From Hippopus hippopus (Eukaryota > Mollusca > Bivalvia > Cardiida > Cardiidae), in assembly GCA_946811185.2 (NCBI GenBank), contig OX328099.1, positions 68,142,714 through 68,206,713 of the forward strand: a stretch of 64,000 nt of DNA, read 5' to 3'. The notes beneath the pieces are model-generated. The model did not search any database, was not told the origin of the DNA, and saw only the letters and a program-made list of their open reading frames with translations. The translations under genes and the position numbers were made by a program. The stretch's first letter is position 1, and each line of letters begins with the position of its first letter. Of this stretch, positions 12,190 to 22,900 are shown piece by piece.

Positions 12190-12726
12190 TTAACTATCTA
12201 CATGATAGCCTTTAACCCCCCCTCCCCCCCCCCCCAACTTTGAACCCCCCTCCCCCCCCCACACAAACTTTGAACCATGAACTTTCATCAAAATACAACA
12301 ATAACTAAACCAACCAGCAACATGGTTTGAAGCCAAATAATATTTACCAAAGATGCAGTTCTGGAAACCTCTGTGGCCAGTACATTCTCCATTATTGTGA
12401 CAAATTTTACGTGCATTGTTAATGGATATGTTTTCATATGACAAGTGATCAACATTGATACATAATTTGTTGTGACACAAATGTGACACATGCTTGTCAC
12501 TACAAAGCTGAATTGGACTTTTCTCGATAAAGTATGCAAGTCGATGAACCAGCAGTTTCAACCTTTTACCATCAACCGAGACTCGGTATACACCATAGCC
12601 ATATATATCGGTTGGGCCGGTCCAAACTACACATTCATCAAGGGCCAGAGACTTGTCGGATAAAGCATTTCGGAACATGACGACTCTTTCCGGACACAAT
12701 GGAGTCTTGAAGAATGCACTGGCCAT
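12190..12726 (-). CDS. His-Me finger (HNH-like) endonuclease with zinc-binding loops
   Basis: The ORF resembles the zinc-binding His-Me endonuclease family known from homing nucleases. Visible pieces, in order: CVVWTGPTDIYGYGVYRV (C32), VHRLAYFI (H61), HVSHLCHNKLCINVDHL (H82, C84, H85, C89, H94), an N-rich ARKIC (C109), GECTGHRG (C115, H118) and C124. The start is the ATG at 12726. After residue 126 the reading enters low-complexity sequence, including glycines from the poly-C tract at 12214-12260. A good splice donor (TTTG|GTAAATATT, boundary at 12348) sits exactly there, so exon 1 probably ends at 12348 and the rest is intron read-through. I found no second exon. It converges on the transposase within the same element; whether it assists mobility or is a passenger is unknown. 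Confidence 0.65.
   Translation of the reverse strand: MASAFFKTPLCPERVVMFRNALSDKSLALDECVVWTGPTDIYGYGVYRVSVDGKRLKLLVHRLAYFIEKSPIQLCSDKHVSHLCHNKLCINVDHLSYENISINNARKICHNNGECTGHRGFQNCIFGKYYLASNHVAGWFSYCCILMKVHGSKFVWGGEGGSKLGGGGGGVKGYHVDS
12214..12260. repeat. Poly-C low-complexity tract
   Basis: C-rich runs interrupted by T, TTTGAA and CA separate the convergent transposase and endonuclease ORFs. It would form a G-rich tract on the other strand. Confidence 0.9.
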
Positions 12727-13051
12727 AATAGGTATGTGGGTTTGTTGCTGTAATATCAGAAATGGTCTATATTTACCAGAATTGCCTAAATCAAACTGCT
12801 TTCAAGGAAAACGTCGCCGGAAAAGTCCAAAAATAGCAAAATAAGGCGACATGACGTCGAGCGCCAAATTCGCCAAATTTGCCTTTTTCCGCATTTTGAG
12901 TTACCTCTCTTTTTTAAATCAATATCAGCCAAAATTTACAGTCTTAGAATCATCTTAAGTACTATTTCCAGATTAGAAATTGATAGAATTACTAGAATAA
13001 ATGCAATCTGCGATCAAAATACAAACTTCATAAAATTCAAAATTACCTTAA

Positions 13052-13705
13052 GGCTGCAGAACACAGTTTCGGTGTAAAATGTTGTAGGTACTTGGGACGT
13101 CACACCAAACTTTTCAGATTATTGTCAAAATAATCAACCTGAAATTATAAAAAGCACTGAAATGCAACAGCACAATCCTATTTCTTTAGATTTTATCAAT
13201 AAATCATGTTCAACTTGTGAAATAGTAAAATTACTGATCAATACAGGCAAGTGGGATGGTCGGAAAAAAACTGACAAAATATGCCATTTTAGCCTATATT
13301 CCAAAATTCACAAAATGCAAACCCAGGAAGCTAGCCTGAAAATGCCAAGCTAAATTGAAACTCAAACCAACACATAATCTGGGGATAAAATCCAAAATAG
13401 CACGTTTCCATGCCGTTTTTTCGCAATCTTTCATGCCCTTACCCCACCCTTATATTTGCCGCTAAAAATGGCTGCTAGCTCCGTGACCCCTCAGATTCGC
13501 ATTTGGGGTCAAACCTATAGAACAAAGAAGGAAAGGTCATGACCTCCTGTTTCGTAGAAAAATTAAATGCTTCTTTTCCTTAATCTAACACAATTCATGG
13601 GTGTAATAACTCTTCTTCTTATCAAAATTGCACTGAAAACCTACCTTTCTCAATTATTTCTAATTTTGACCATGGCCAATTCGAAACAAACTGTTTACAG
13701 ATGCC
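13052..13705 (+). repeat. Right 654-bp direct repeat
   Basis: Second copy of the 8845-9498 repeat, the same length and apparently identical. It is preceded directly by TTAA and followed by CTTGTTTC. Confidence 0.9.
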
Positions 13706-14545
13706 CTTGTTTCTGGGCTTGTTCGTTCCAAAACTAGTTCGTCCAAGGGCTTGTTCGTCCTATGATTGCACGCTACACCATTTGACTGTGCATGAATATT
13801 TAAAAATCGAAATACATGTAATTGATTGTAATGTTGGGAATTAGAATTTTGCGGCCAAAGATATCTAAAAATCATAGTTTTCGGGTACAAACTTAATCTT
13901 ATTCGATATATTTACATGGTTTCTCTCTTTACCCATCATGCATCCTACCGTCAAGGGACATTACTCCTGATGCCTCCCAAATGATCAAAGGGAGGCCACC
14001 AATACACAAATAAAGTAGCCTTTGGCATGAATACGCTCCCTTTAACAAAAAAGGATCAATTTGCTTGGTATGTTGACTTTCAAGCTAATATCTGAATAAT
14101 ATTTCTCTTTTTTTTTCAAATTATTAATTCCACACAATGGCTTCCTTGACAAATGCCACACCAGTGTTTTGATTATTCTTTGCTGTCAGTGTTTTCAAAA
14201 GCCTTTTTCCTCTGGACTGTTTAAACATGGGGTTGTTTTGTAAATGACTAAATGTGTTTTGTTTATTTAACACTACCTAACGACACTATTTCACCGGCGT
14301 GTCCAAACCGAAAGTATTTAAAGACGAAATGTTAAGTGTGGCTCGTTTGATGCTATTTGTCGTCAAAAGAGTAGGAAACGTAGAAGATACAGGAATAAAT
14401 GCTGAACAAATTTTTTAGGCTTTTGTCACGAAATTTTCTAAATCATTTTTCCTCATTGTCGTAAAAGCATGTAATCATTTGGTAAATGAGTTAACATTTT
14501 ACCACACCATCCCTTAATTTTAACGACCCTGATCAAAAAGGCATT

Positions 14546-14613
14546 TGAAAACATTGTGTGAAAAGGAGAAAATGCTGGTAACCAGCATTTTTTCCTTTTC
14601 CCACTCTGTTTTG
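14546..14613. repeat. Family C hairpin MITE core
   Basis: GAAAACATTGTGTGAAAAGG and AGAAAATGCTGGT pair with ACCAGCATTTTTTCC and TTTTCCCAC. It is flanked by further family C sequence on both sides. Confidence 0.8.
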
Positions 14614-15467
14614 TACCGTTTTTAGGGCAAATGCCATCTTTTGATCCTTATTCCTTATCTACTCTGTCGTTTTCAGATGCTTTTGTTTAATGTAGACAAG
14701 TCTAAAATTATGTGGTTTAGGAAAGAGTTAGCAGAAAGAAGGTTTAAAACATGCTGCTTCCGGTTTCCACTACCGTTTGACATTTATCCGAAGAAGTGTT
14801 GTTTTATACAACCATTTACTTCACAATCCCGTGTTTTAATGATCATGAGAAAAAGCTTTTGAAAACATTGTTGAAAAATTAGAAATGCGTTTTCTCCTTT
14901 TCCTAGAGTGTTTCCCACCATTTCAAAGACATTCAATAATTAGAGTAACATTTAATTTGTCGTCTGCGATACTTTCTATTAGGACAATTCTAACATCTTT
15001 TCGTTTAGAAAAGAGTTTACAGGATGTAGTTTTGAAGCATGCTACTTCCGTTGACCTTGAAAAATATGTCTTACCTTCTGGGTAAATCCAGCTGTACTGG
15101 CTCGAACAGGAACCAATCTCCGGACCTCCAGGATACAGAGCCATTCACTATAAGGATAGGAAGAACAACTGAGGGTCAACAAAACATCGTTTTAAGTAGG
15201 AATAAATTGTATAGATAGTAAAAATATGATTGTAAAATTTGGATACCTAGCAACAGTTGAGAAAACAATACTAGTATATTCCTCGAGTTAAGATAATTAT
15301 ATTCCTCGAACATAATGAAAACATTTGGGCAAAAAGAGAATTTTCTCACGCATAATTTCTCCTTTTGCACAAAAGCTGTTCCACTTAAAAAAAAAAGTTG
15401 CTAGATCTTGAGATGATTTTTTAGAATCTGATGGGGTAGGCCTAATAACATTTCAAAGACTGAACAA

Positions 15468-15600
15468 AGAAAAGCAAGGAAGGAAAGAGAGAAAAAAAAC
15501 AAGGAAGGAGAGAGAAAAAGAAAAGAAGGAAGGAGAGAGAGAAAGAAAAGCAAGGAAAGAAAGAAAGAAAGAAAGAAAGTGAAAGGAAGGAAGGGTACAC
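15468..15600. repeat. Purine-rich microsatellite (GAAA/GGAA/GA)
   Basis: An irregular run of AAGAAAGGAAGGAGAGAG-type units on the + strand. Open frames over it are low-complexity artefacts. Confidence 0.9.
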
Positions 15601-16011
15601 AGGAACAAACATAGAAAAAAAAAAGACAGAAATAATGATAATAATAAACTTACATTGGGCTTCCTTGGCGTTGACGCTTCCAGCGACGTGCTATGCAGAG
15701 GATGAAGAGCAAGATCAGACTGCACTGCTATCACTTCTTAGATCCGGACTTTCTGTGTAGCTTTGAGATATTCCAATTTAAAGGCCATGGAATCGCGATT
15801 CCTTTTTCTTTTTAAATCACGAACTAGATTTAAGCATTTCACCTATTTGGCGCCCAAAGGGACATCCATCCTCTTCAGACGAAGCATTCATTACGAATCA
15901 GAATGAAAAGCACTTCTTAACCTTTTACCAAACGACAAAACGACAAAAAAGCATGTGCAGACGACAAAATATATGTTTTTCAAATAATGAAACTTGTTTT
16001 TGGAAGGGTAG

Positions 16012-16072
16012 AAAACATTGTGGAAAAAGGAGAAAATGCTGGTTACCAGCATTTTCTCCTTTTTCCACGATT
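16012..16072. repeat. Family C hairpin MITE core
   Basis: AAACATTGTGGAAAAAGGAG and AAAATGCTGG face CCAGCATTTT and CTCCTTTTTCCACG. This is a near-perfect stem around TTA. Confidence 0.85.
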
Positions 16073-16407
16073 TTTTTTTTTAAAGTCATTTCGTTTTGGG
16101 TCGTTCAAACTCGAGATCGTTTGGTAATAATGTGAAAAAAAACCATCAAATCTTCCCCGACAAAACTTGGATATAAACCAAGCTTGAAAACAAACAAAAA
16201 AAAAACCAAAACATTTTGGCAGGTGGAAAGACCGCTCATTGTTAATATTTTTTCTATCAACATATTTTCCAAAGATCTTGAAATACGAAGTTTGTGTTAA
16301 TCCTTATTTCATCTGTTTAACTATTTCTTTTATCACGTGGATTGTTATAGTATAAACCCTTTACCAAATAATCACAAGTTTTAACAACACTGAGGGAATA
16401 TAAAAAA

Positions 16408-16478
16408 CCTTTGAAAACATTGTGGGAAAAGGAGAAATAATGGTTACCAGCATTTTCTCTCTTTTTCCCACAGTGTTT
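16408..16478. repeat. Family C hairpin MITE core
   Basis: The usual ACATTGTGGGAAAAGGAG arm has lost several bases before the GGTTACCAGCATTTTCTC arm, making the stem asymmetric. Confidence 0.8.
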
Positions 16479-16701
16479 TCTGCCATGCTCTAGAAAAATC
16501 ACATTATTCGGGCTAAATTAAGATCGTCTTCTGCAAATGCTTTCAATATGGACGATTCTGAAAATTTTCTCGGATGGTCAAGGGTTATGCCAAAGATGCC
16601 AACACGCACATTCTGGAAGTGAAATCTAATTAGTTAATACCACCTAATTAAATTAATTTATCCTTTTCTTCAACACACTAGACTTACTATATATTTTTGC
16701 A

Positions 16702-16762
16702 GAGATTGCAGATCAGGTTCAGCCTTCAAAACCCTTGCAGTCTGATCTTGGTCTTTATCAAC
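16702..16762. repeat. Decayed family A palindrome
   Basis: GCAGATCAGGTTCAGCCT and TTGCAGTCTGATCTTGGTCT are the remains of the two arms. Confidence 0.6.
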
Positions 16763-16809
16763 GGCTCATCCACTGTTCATAAAAAAAGTGCTGAACAAAT
16801 AAAATATAA

Positions 16810-16924
16810 TGAAAATTTCAGCAATCGGCAAATGCTCAAATGAAAATTTCAGCAATCAGTAAATGCTCAAATGAACATGAGCAATCAGTAAATGCTCAAA
16901 TGAAAATTTCAGCAATCAGTAAAA
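16810..16924 (+). repeat. 31-bp minisatellite
   Basis: About 3.7 copies of a 31-bp unit built on GAAAATTTCAGCAATCAGT and AAATGCTCAAAT. The third copy is shortened to 29 bp. It ends some 25 bp before the target duplication of the giant foldback element. Confidence 0.85.
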
Positions 16925-16948
16925 TCTAGAAGAATTTACATTTCATAC

Positions 16949-16957
16949 TTATATTTA
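16949..16957 (+). repeat. Left 9-bp target-site duplication of the foldback element
   Basis: TTATATTTA lies immediately before the element's first base. It matches 8 of 9 bases of TTATTTTTA at 41207-41215. Nine bases is the typical duplication length of Mutator and FB elements. Confidence 0.75.
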
Positions 16958-19900
16958 GGGTGTGTGAAGTTGGCAGTAAGTTCGACATTCGGAGTTCGAT
17001 ATTAAATGTCGAAATGAATATGCTGATGAGCAGTAAATTGGTTATTTTTTCAAACTCAAGGGAAAGTTACGAAAATTAATGAATCCTGATTTTAATATCG
17101 AAATGAATTTCATGCTAAGGGCAGATTCCCGTGTTTTTATGTATGGGCATTTTGGATGGTGTATGAAATCGAATGTAGATTTGAATATAGAAATGAATTT
17201 CATGCTAGCAGCACATTCGAGAAATTTCTGTACGGGCATGAACATGGTGTGTGTAATTGAATGTAGATTTGAATATCGAAATGAATTTCATGCTTGCAGC
17301 ATGATTCGAAAAATTGCTGTACGGGTATTAGATTGTTTATGAATCGAATGTACATTTGAATATCGAACTGAAATTCATGCTAGCAGCAAATTCGCAAAAT
17401 TTCTATAGGAGCATGATGATGATGTATGAAATGGAATGTAGATATGAATATCGAACTGAATTTCATGCTAGCAGCAGATTAGCTAAAATTTTCTACGGGC
17501 GTGAAGATGATGCATGAAATCGAATGTAGATTTGAATGTCGGACTGAATTTCTTGCTAGCAGCAGATATGTAAAAACTTCTCTACGGGCATGTAGATGGC
17601 TTATTTAATCGAATTTAGATTTGGAAATCGAACTGAATTTCATGCTAGCAGCAGATTAGCGAAATTTCTGTAGGGGCATGAAGATGATGTATGAAATCGA
17701 ATGTAGATATGAATATCGAACTGAATTTCAAGCTAGCAGCAGGTTTGCTAAAGGTTCTGTACGGGCATAAAGACTGTGTATAAAATCGAATGTAGATTCG
17801 AATTTCATGCTACCAGTAGAATCGCTAAGTTTTTTTTTTACTAGCAATAGATGATGCGTGAAATCGAATGTAGATATGAATATCGACTTGAATTTCATGC
17901 TAGCAGCAGATTTGCTAAAATTTCTGTACAGGCATAAAGACTGTGTATGAAATCGAATGAAGCTTTGAATGTCGAACTAAATTTCATGCTAGCAGCAAAA
18001 GCACTAAAAGTTCTGTCGGGGCATAAAGACGATATATGAAATCGAATGTAGATATGAATATCGAACTGAATTTCATGTTAGAAGCAGAGTCTCTAAAATT
18101 TCTTTACGGGCATAACGACTATGTATGCCATCGAATGTAGACCTGAATTTCATGCTAGCAGCAATTCGTAAAAACTTCTGTACGGGCATGTAGATGGTTT
18201 ATAAAATCGAATGTAGATTTGAAAATCGAACAGAATTTCATGCTAGCAACAGATTCAGTAAAATTTCTATTTGGGCATGTTGATGGATTTTTGAATCGAA
18301 TTTGGATTTTAATTTCAAACTGATTTTTATGCTAGCAGTAGATTCTCAAAAATTTCTGTATGGTTATATAGATAGAGTGTGAAATTCTAGGTAGATTTTA
18401 ATATCGAACTAAATTTCATGCTAGCAGCAGATTCGCTAAAGGTTCTGTACGGGCATAAAGACTGCGTATAAAATCGAATGTAGATTTGAATATTGAACTT
18501 AATTTCATGTTAGCAGCAGATTCACTAAAATTTCTAGCATCAGATTCGCTAAAATCTATTTTTTTTTACTAGCAATAGATGATTCATGAAATCAAATGTA
18601 GATATGAATATCAAACTGAAATTCATGCTAGCAGCAGATTCGCTAAAATTTCTGTACGGGCATAAAGGCTGTGTATGAAATCGAATGTAGCTTTGAATGT
18701 CGAACTGAATTTCATGCTAGCAGCAGAATCGCTAAAAGTTCTGTAGGGGCATAAAGACGATGTATGAAATTGAATGTAGATATGAATATCGAAAAGAATT
18801 TCATGCTAGCTGCAAATTTGCCAAATTTCTATAGGGGCATAAAGATGATTATTAAATCGAGTGTAGATATGAATATTGAACTGAATTTCATGCTAGCAGC
18901 AGATTCGCTAAAATTTCTGTACGGGCATGAAGATGATGCATAAAATCGAATGTAGATTTGAACATCGGACTGAATTTCATGCAAGCAGCAGATATGTAAA
19001 AACTTCTCTACGGGCATGTAGATGAACTATTTAATCGAATGTAGATTTGAAAATCGAACTGAATTTCATGGTAGCAGCAGATTAGCAAAATTTCGGTAGG
19101 GGCATGAAGATGATGTATGAAATCGAATGTAGATATGAATATCGAACAGAATTTCATGTTAGCAGCAGATTCACTAAAATTTCTTGACTAGCAATAGATG
19201 ATGCATAAAATCGAATGTAGATTTCAATGTCGAACTGAATTTCTTGCCAGCAGCAGAGTCACTAAAATTGTTTTACTAGCAATAGATGATGCATGAAATC
19301 GAAGGTAGATATGAATATCAAACTGAAATTGATGCTAGCAGCTGATACGCTAAAATTTCTGTGCTGGCATAAAGACTGTGTATGAAATCGAATGTAGCTT
19401 TGAATGTCGAACTGAATTTCATGCTAGCAGCAGAATCGCTAAAAGTTCTGTAGTGGCATAAAGACGATGTATGAAATCCAATGTAGATATAAATATCGAG
19501 CTGAATTTCATGCTAGCAGCAAACTTGCAAAATTTCTATAGGGGCATAAAGATGATTATTGAATCGAGTGTAGATATGAATATTGAACTGAATTTCATGC
19601 TAGCAGCAGATTCGCTAAAATTTCTGTACGGGCATGAAGATGATGCATAAAATCGAATGTAGATTTGAACTTCGGACTGAATTTCATGCAGGCAGCAGAT
19701 ATGTAAAAACTTCTCTACGGGCATGTAGATGAATTATTTAATCGAATGTAGATTTGAAAATCGAACTGAATTTCATGGTAGCAGCAGATTAGCAAAATTT
19801 CGGTAGGGGCATGAAGATGATGTATGAAATCGAATGTAGATATGAATATCGAACAGAATTCCATGTTAGCAGCAGATTCACTAAAATTTCTTGACAAGCA

Positions 19901-22900
19901 ATAGATGATGCATGAAATCGAATGTAGATTTGAATGTCGAACTGAATTTCTTGCTAGCAGCAGATTCGTAAAAATTTCTGTACAGCCTAAAGTCTGTGTT
20001 TGCAATCGAATGTAGATTTGAATATCGACCTGAATTTTATGCTAGCAGCAATTCGTAAAAACTTCTGTACGGGCATGTAGATGGTTTATTAAATCGAATG
20101 TAGATTTGAAAATCGAACAGAATTTCATGCTAGCAGCAGATTCGGTAAAATTTCTATTTGGGCATGTTGATGGATTTTTTATTCGAATTTAGATTTTTTA
20201 ATTTCAAACTGATTTTCATGCTAGCAGCAGATTCTCAAAAATTTCTGTATGGTTATATAGATAGAGTGTGAAATTCAAGGTAGATTTTAACATCGAACTA
20301 AATTTCATGCTAGCAGCAGATTTGCTAAAGGTTCTGTACTTGCATAAAGACTGTGTATAAAAGTGAATGTAGATTTGAATATCGAACTGAATTTCATGCT
20401 AGCAGCAGATTCGCTAAAATCTTTTTACTAGCAACAGATGATGCATGAAAACGAATGTAGATATGAATATCGATCTGAAATGCATGCAAGCAGCAGATTC
20501 GCTAAAATTTCTGTGCTGGCATAAAGACTGTGTATGAAATCGAATGTAGCTTTAAATGTCGAACTGATATTCATGCTAGCAGCAGAATCGCTAAAAGTTC
20601 TGTAGGGGCATATAGACGATGTATGAAATCGAATGTAGATATAAATATTGAGCTGAATTTCATGCTAGCAAGAGAATTTGCCAAATTTCTATAGGGGCAT
20701 AAAGATGATGTATGAAATCGAGTGTAGATATGAATATTGAACTGAATTTCATGCTAGCAGCAGATTCGCTAAAATTTCTGTACGGGCATGAAGTTGATGC
20801 ATAAAATCGAATGTAGATTTGAACTTCGGACTGAATTTCATGCAGGCAGCAGATATGTAAAAACTTCTCTATGGGCAAGTAGATGATTTATTTAATCGAA
20901 TGTAGATTTGAAAATCGCACTGAATTTCATGGTAGCAGCAGATTAGCAAAATTTCGGTATGGGCATGAAGATGATGTATGAAATCGAATGTAGATAAGAA
21001 TATCGAACAGAATTTCATGTTAGCAGCAGATTCACTAAAATTTCTTGACTAGCAATAGATGATGCATGAAATCGAATGTAGATTTGAATGTCGAACTGAA
21101 TTTCTTGCTAGCAGCAGATTCGCAAAAATTTCAGTACGGCCTTAAAACTGTGTTTGCAATCGAATGTAGATTTGAATATCGACCTGAATTTTATGCTAGC
21201 AGGAATTCGTAAAAACTTCTGTACGGGCATGTAGATGGTTAATTAAATCGAATGTAGATTTGAAAATCGAACAGAATTTCATGCTAGCAGCAGATTCGCT
21301 AAAATTTCTGTACGGACATGAAGATGATGCATAAAATCGAATGTAGATTTGAACTTCGGACTGAATTTCATGCAGGCAGCAGATATGTAAAAACTTCTCT
21401 ACGGGCATGTAGATGAATTATTTAATCGAATGTAGATTTGAAAATCGAACTGAATTTCATGGTAGCAGCAGATTAGCAAAATTTCGGTAGGGGCATGAAG
21501 ATGATGTATGAAATCGAATGTAGATATGAATATCGAACAGAATTCCATGTTAGCAGCAGATTCACTAAAATTTCTTGACAAGCAATAGATGATGCATGAA
21601 ATCGAATGTAGATTTGAATGTCGAACTGAATTTCTTGCTAGCAGCAGATTCGTAAAAATTTCTGTACAGCCTAAAGTCTGTGTTTGCAATCGAATGTAGA
21701 TTTGAATATCGACCTGAATTTTATGCTAGCAGCAATTCGTAAAAACTTCTGTACGGGCATGTAGATGGTTTATTAAATCGAATGTAGATTTGAAAATCGA
21801 ACAGAATTTCATGCTAGCAGCAGATTCGGTAAAATTTCTATTTGGGCATGTTGATGGATTTTTTATTCGAATTTAGATTTTTTAATTTCAAACTGATTTT
21901 CATGCTAGCAGCAGATTCTCAAAAATTTCTGTATGGTTATATAGAAAGAGTGTGAAATTCAATGTAGATTTTAACATCGAACTAAATTTCATGCTAGCAG
22001 CAGATTTGCTAAAGGTTCTGTACTTGCATAAAGACTGTGTATAAAAGTGAATGTAGATTTGAATATCAAACTGAATTTCATGCTAGCAGCAGATTCGCTA
22101 AAATCTTTTTACTAGCAATAGATAATGCATGAAAACGAATGTAGATATGAATATCGATCTGAAATGCATGCAAGCAGCAGATTCGCTAAAATTTCTGTGC
22201 TGGCATAAAGACTGTGTATGAAATCGAATGTAGCTTTAAATGTCGAACTGATATTCATGCTAGCAGCAGAATCGCTAAAAGTTCTGTAGGGGCATATAGA
22301 CGATGTATGAAATCGAATGTAGATATAAATATTGAGCTGAATTTCATGCTAGCAAGAGAATTTGCCAAATTTCTATAGGGGCATAAAGATGATGTATGAA
22401 ATCGAGTGTAGATATGAATATTGAACTGAATTTCATGCTAGCAGCAGATTCGCTAAAATTTCTGTACGGGCATGAAGTTGATGCATAAAATCGAATGTAG
22501 ATTTGAACTTCGGACTGAATTTCATGCAGGCAGCAGATATGTAAAACTTCTCTATGGGCAAGTAGATGATTTATTTAATCGAATGTAGATTTGAAAATCG
22601 CACTGAATTTCATGGTAGCAGCAGATTAGCAAAATTTCGGTATGGGCATGAAGATGATGTATGAAATCGAATGTAGATAAGAATATCGAACAGAATTTCA
22701 TGTTAGCAGCAGATTCACTAAAATTTCTTGACTAGCAATAGATGATGCATGAAATCGAATGTAGATTTGAATGTCGAACTGAATTTCTTGCTAGCAGCAG
22801 ATTCGCAAAAATTTCTGTACGGCCTTAAAACTGTGTTTGCAATCGAATGTAGATTTGAATATCGACCTGAATTTTATGCTAGCAGGAATTCATAAAAACT

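Larger units (their letters stand above)
8845..13705 (+). mobile_element. Composite DNA transposon with 654-bp terminal direct repeats and TTAA-bounded core
   Basis: Two apparently identical 654-bp direct repeats (8845-9498, 13052-13705) enclose a core of about 3.5 kb. At both inner junctions the sequence is CCTTAAGGC: TTAA at 9499-9502 and 13048-13051. The core therefore sits between duplicated TTAA sites, the target preference of Kolobok and piggyBac elements. Its termini (GGCAAAAATGAAATTTTT on the left; inverse of the right end GGTAATTTTGAATTTTAT) are weakly inverted. Outside the direct repeats, CTT occurs on both sides (CGCTT before, CTTG after). The core holds a DDE transposase and a convergent endonuclease ORF. 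I read it as a Kolobok- or Mutator-like element nested between two copies of another repeat. A single element with terminal direct repeats cannot be excluded. Confidence 0.7.
13706..16948. other. Intergenic region with MITEs and simple repeats
   Basis: No gene was recognised. It holds three family C hairpins, a GA-rich stretch (15468-15600), a decayed family A palindrome and a 31-bp minisatellite next to the giant foldback element. Between 13720 and 13770 there is a small GGGCTTGTTCGT repeat (two to three copies). Confidence 0.5.

Noticed and set aside
8845..13705. LTR retrotransposon
   Set aside because: The direct repeats lack TG...CA ends, and the core has a DDE transposase, no reverse transcriptase and no primer-binding site.
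15453..15734. Minus-strand frame of about 93 codons rich in Ser, Leu and Phe
   Set aside because: It is the translation of the purine microsatellite (15468-15600).
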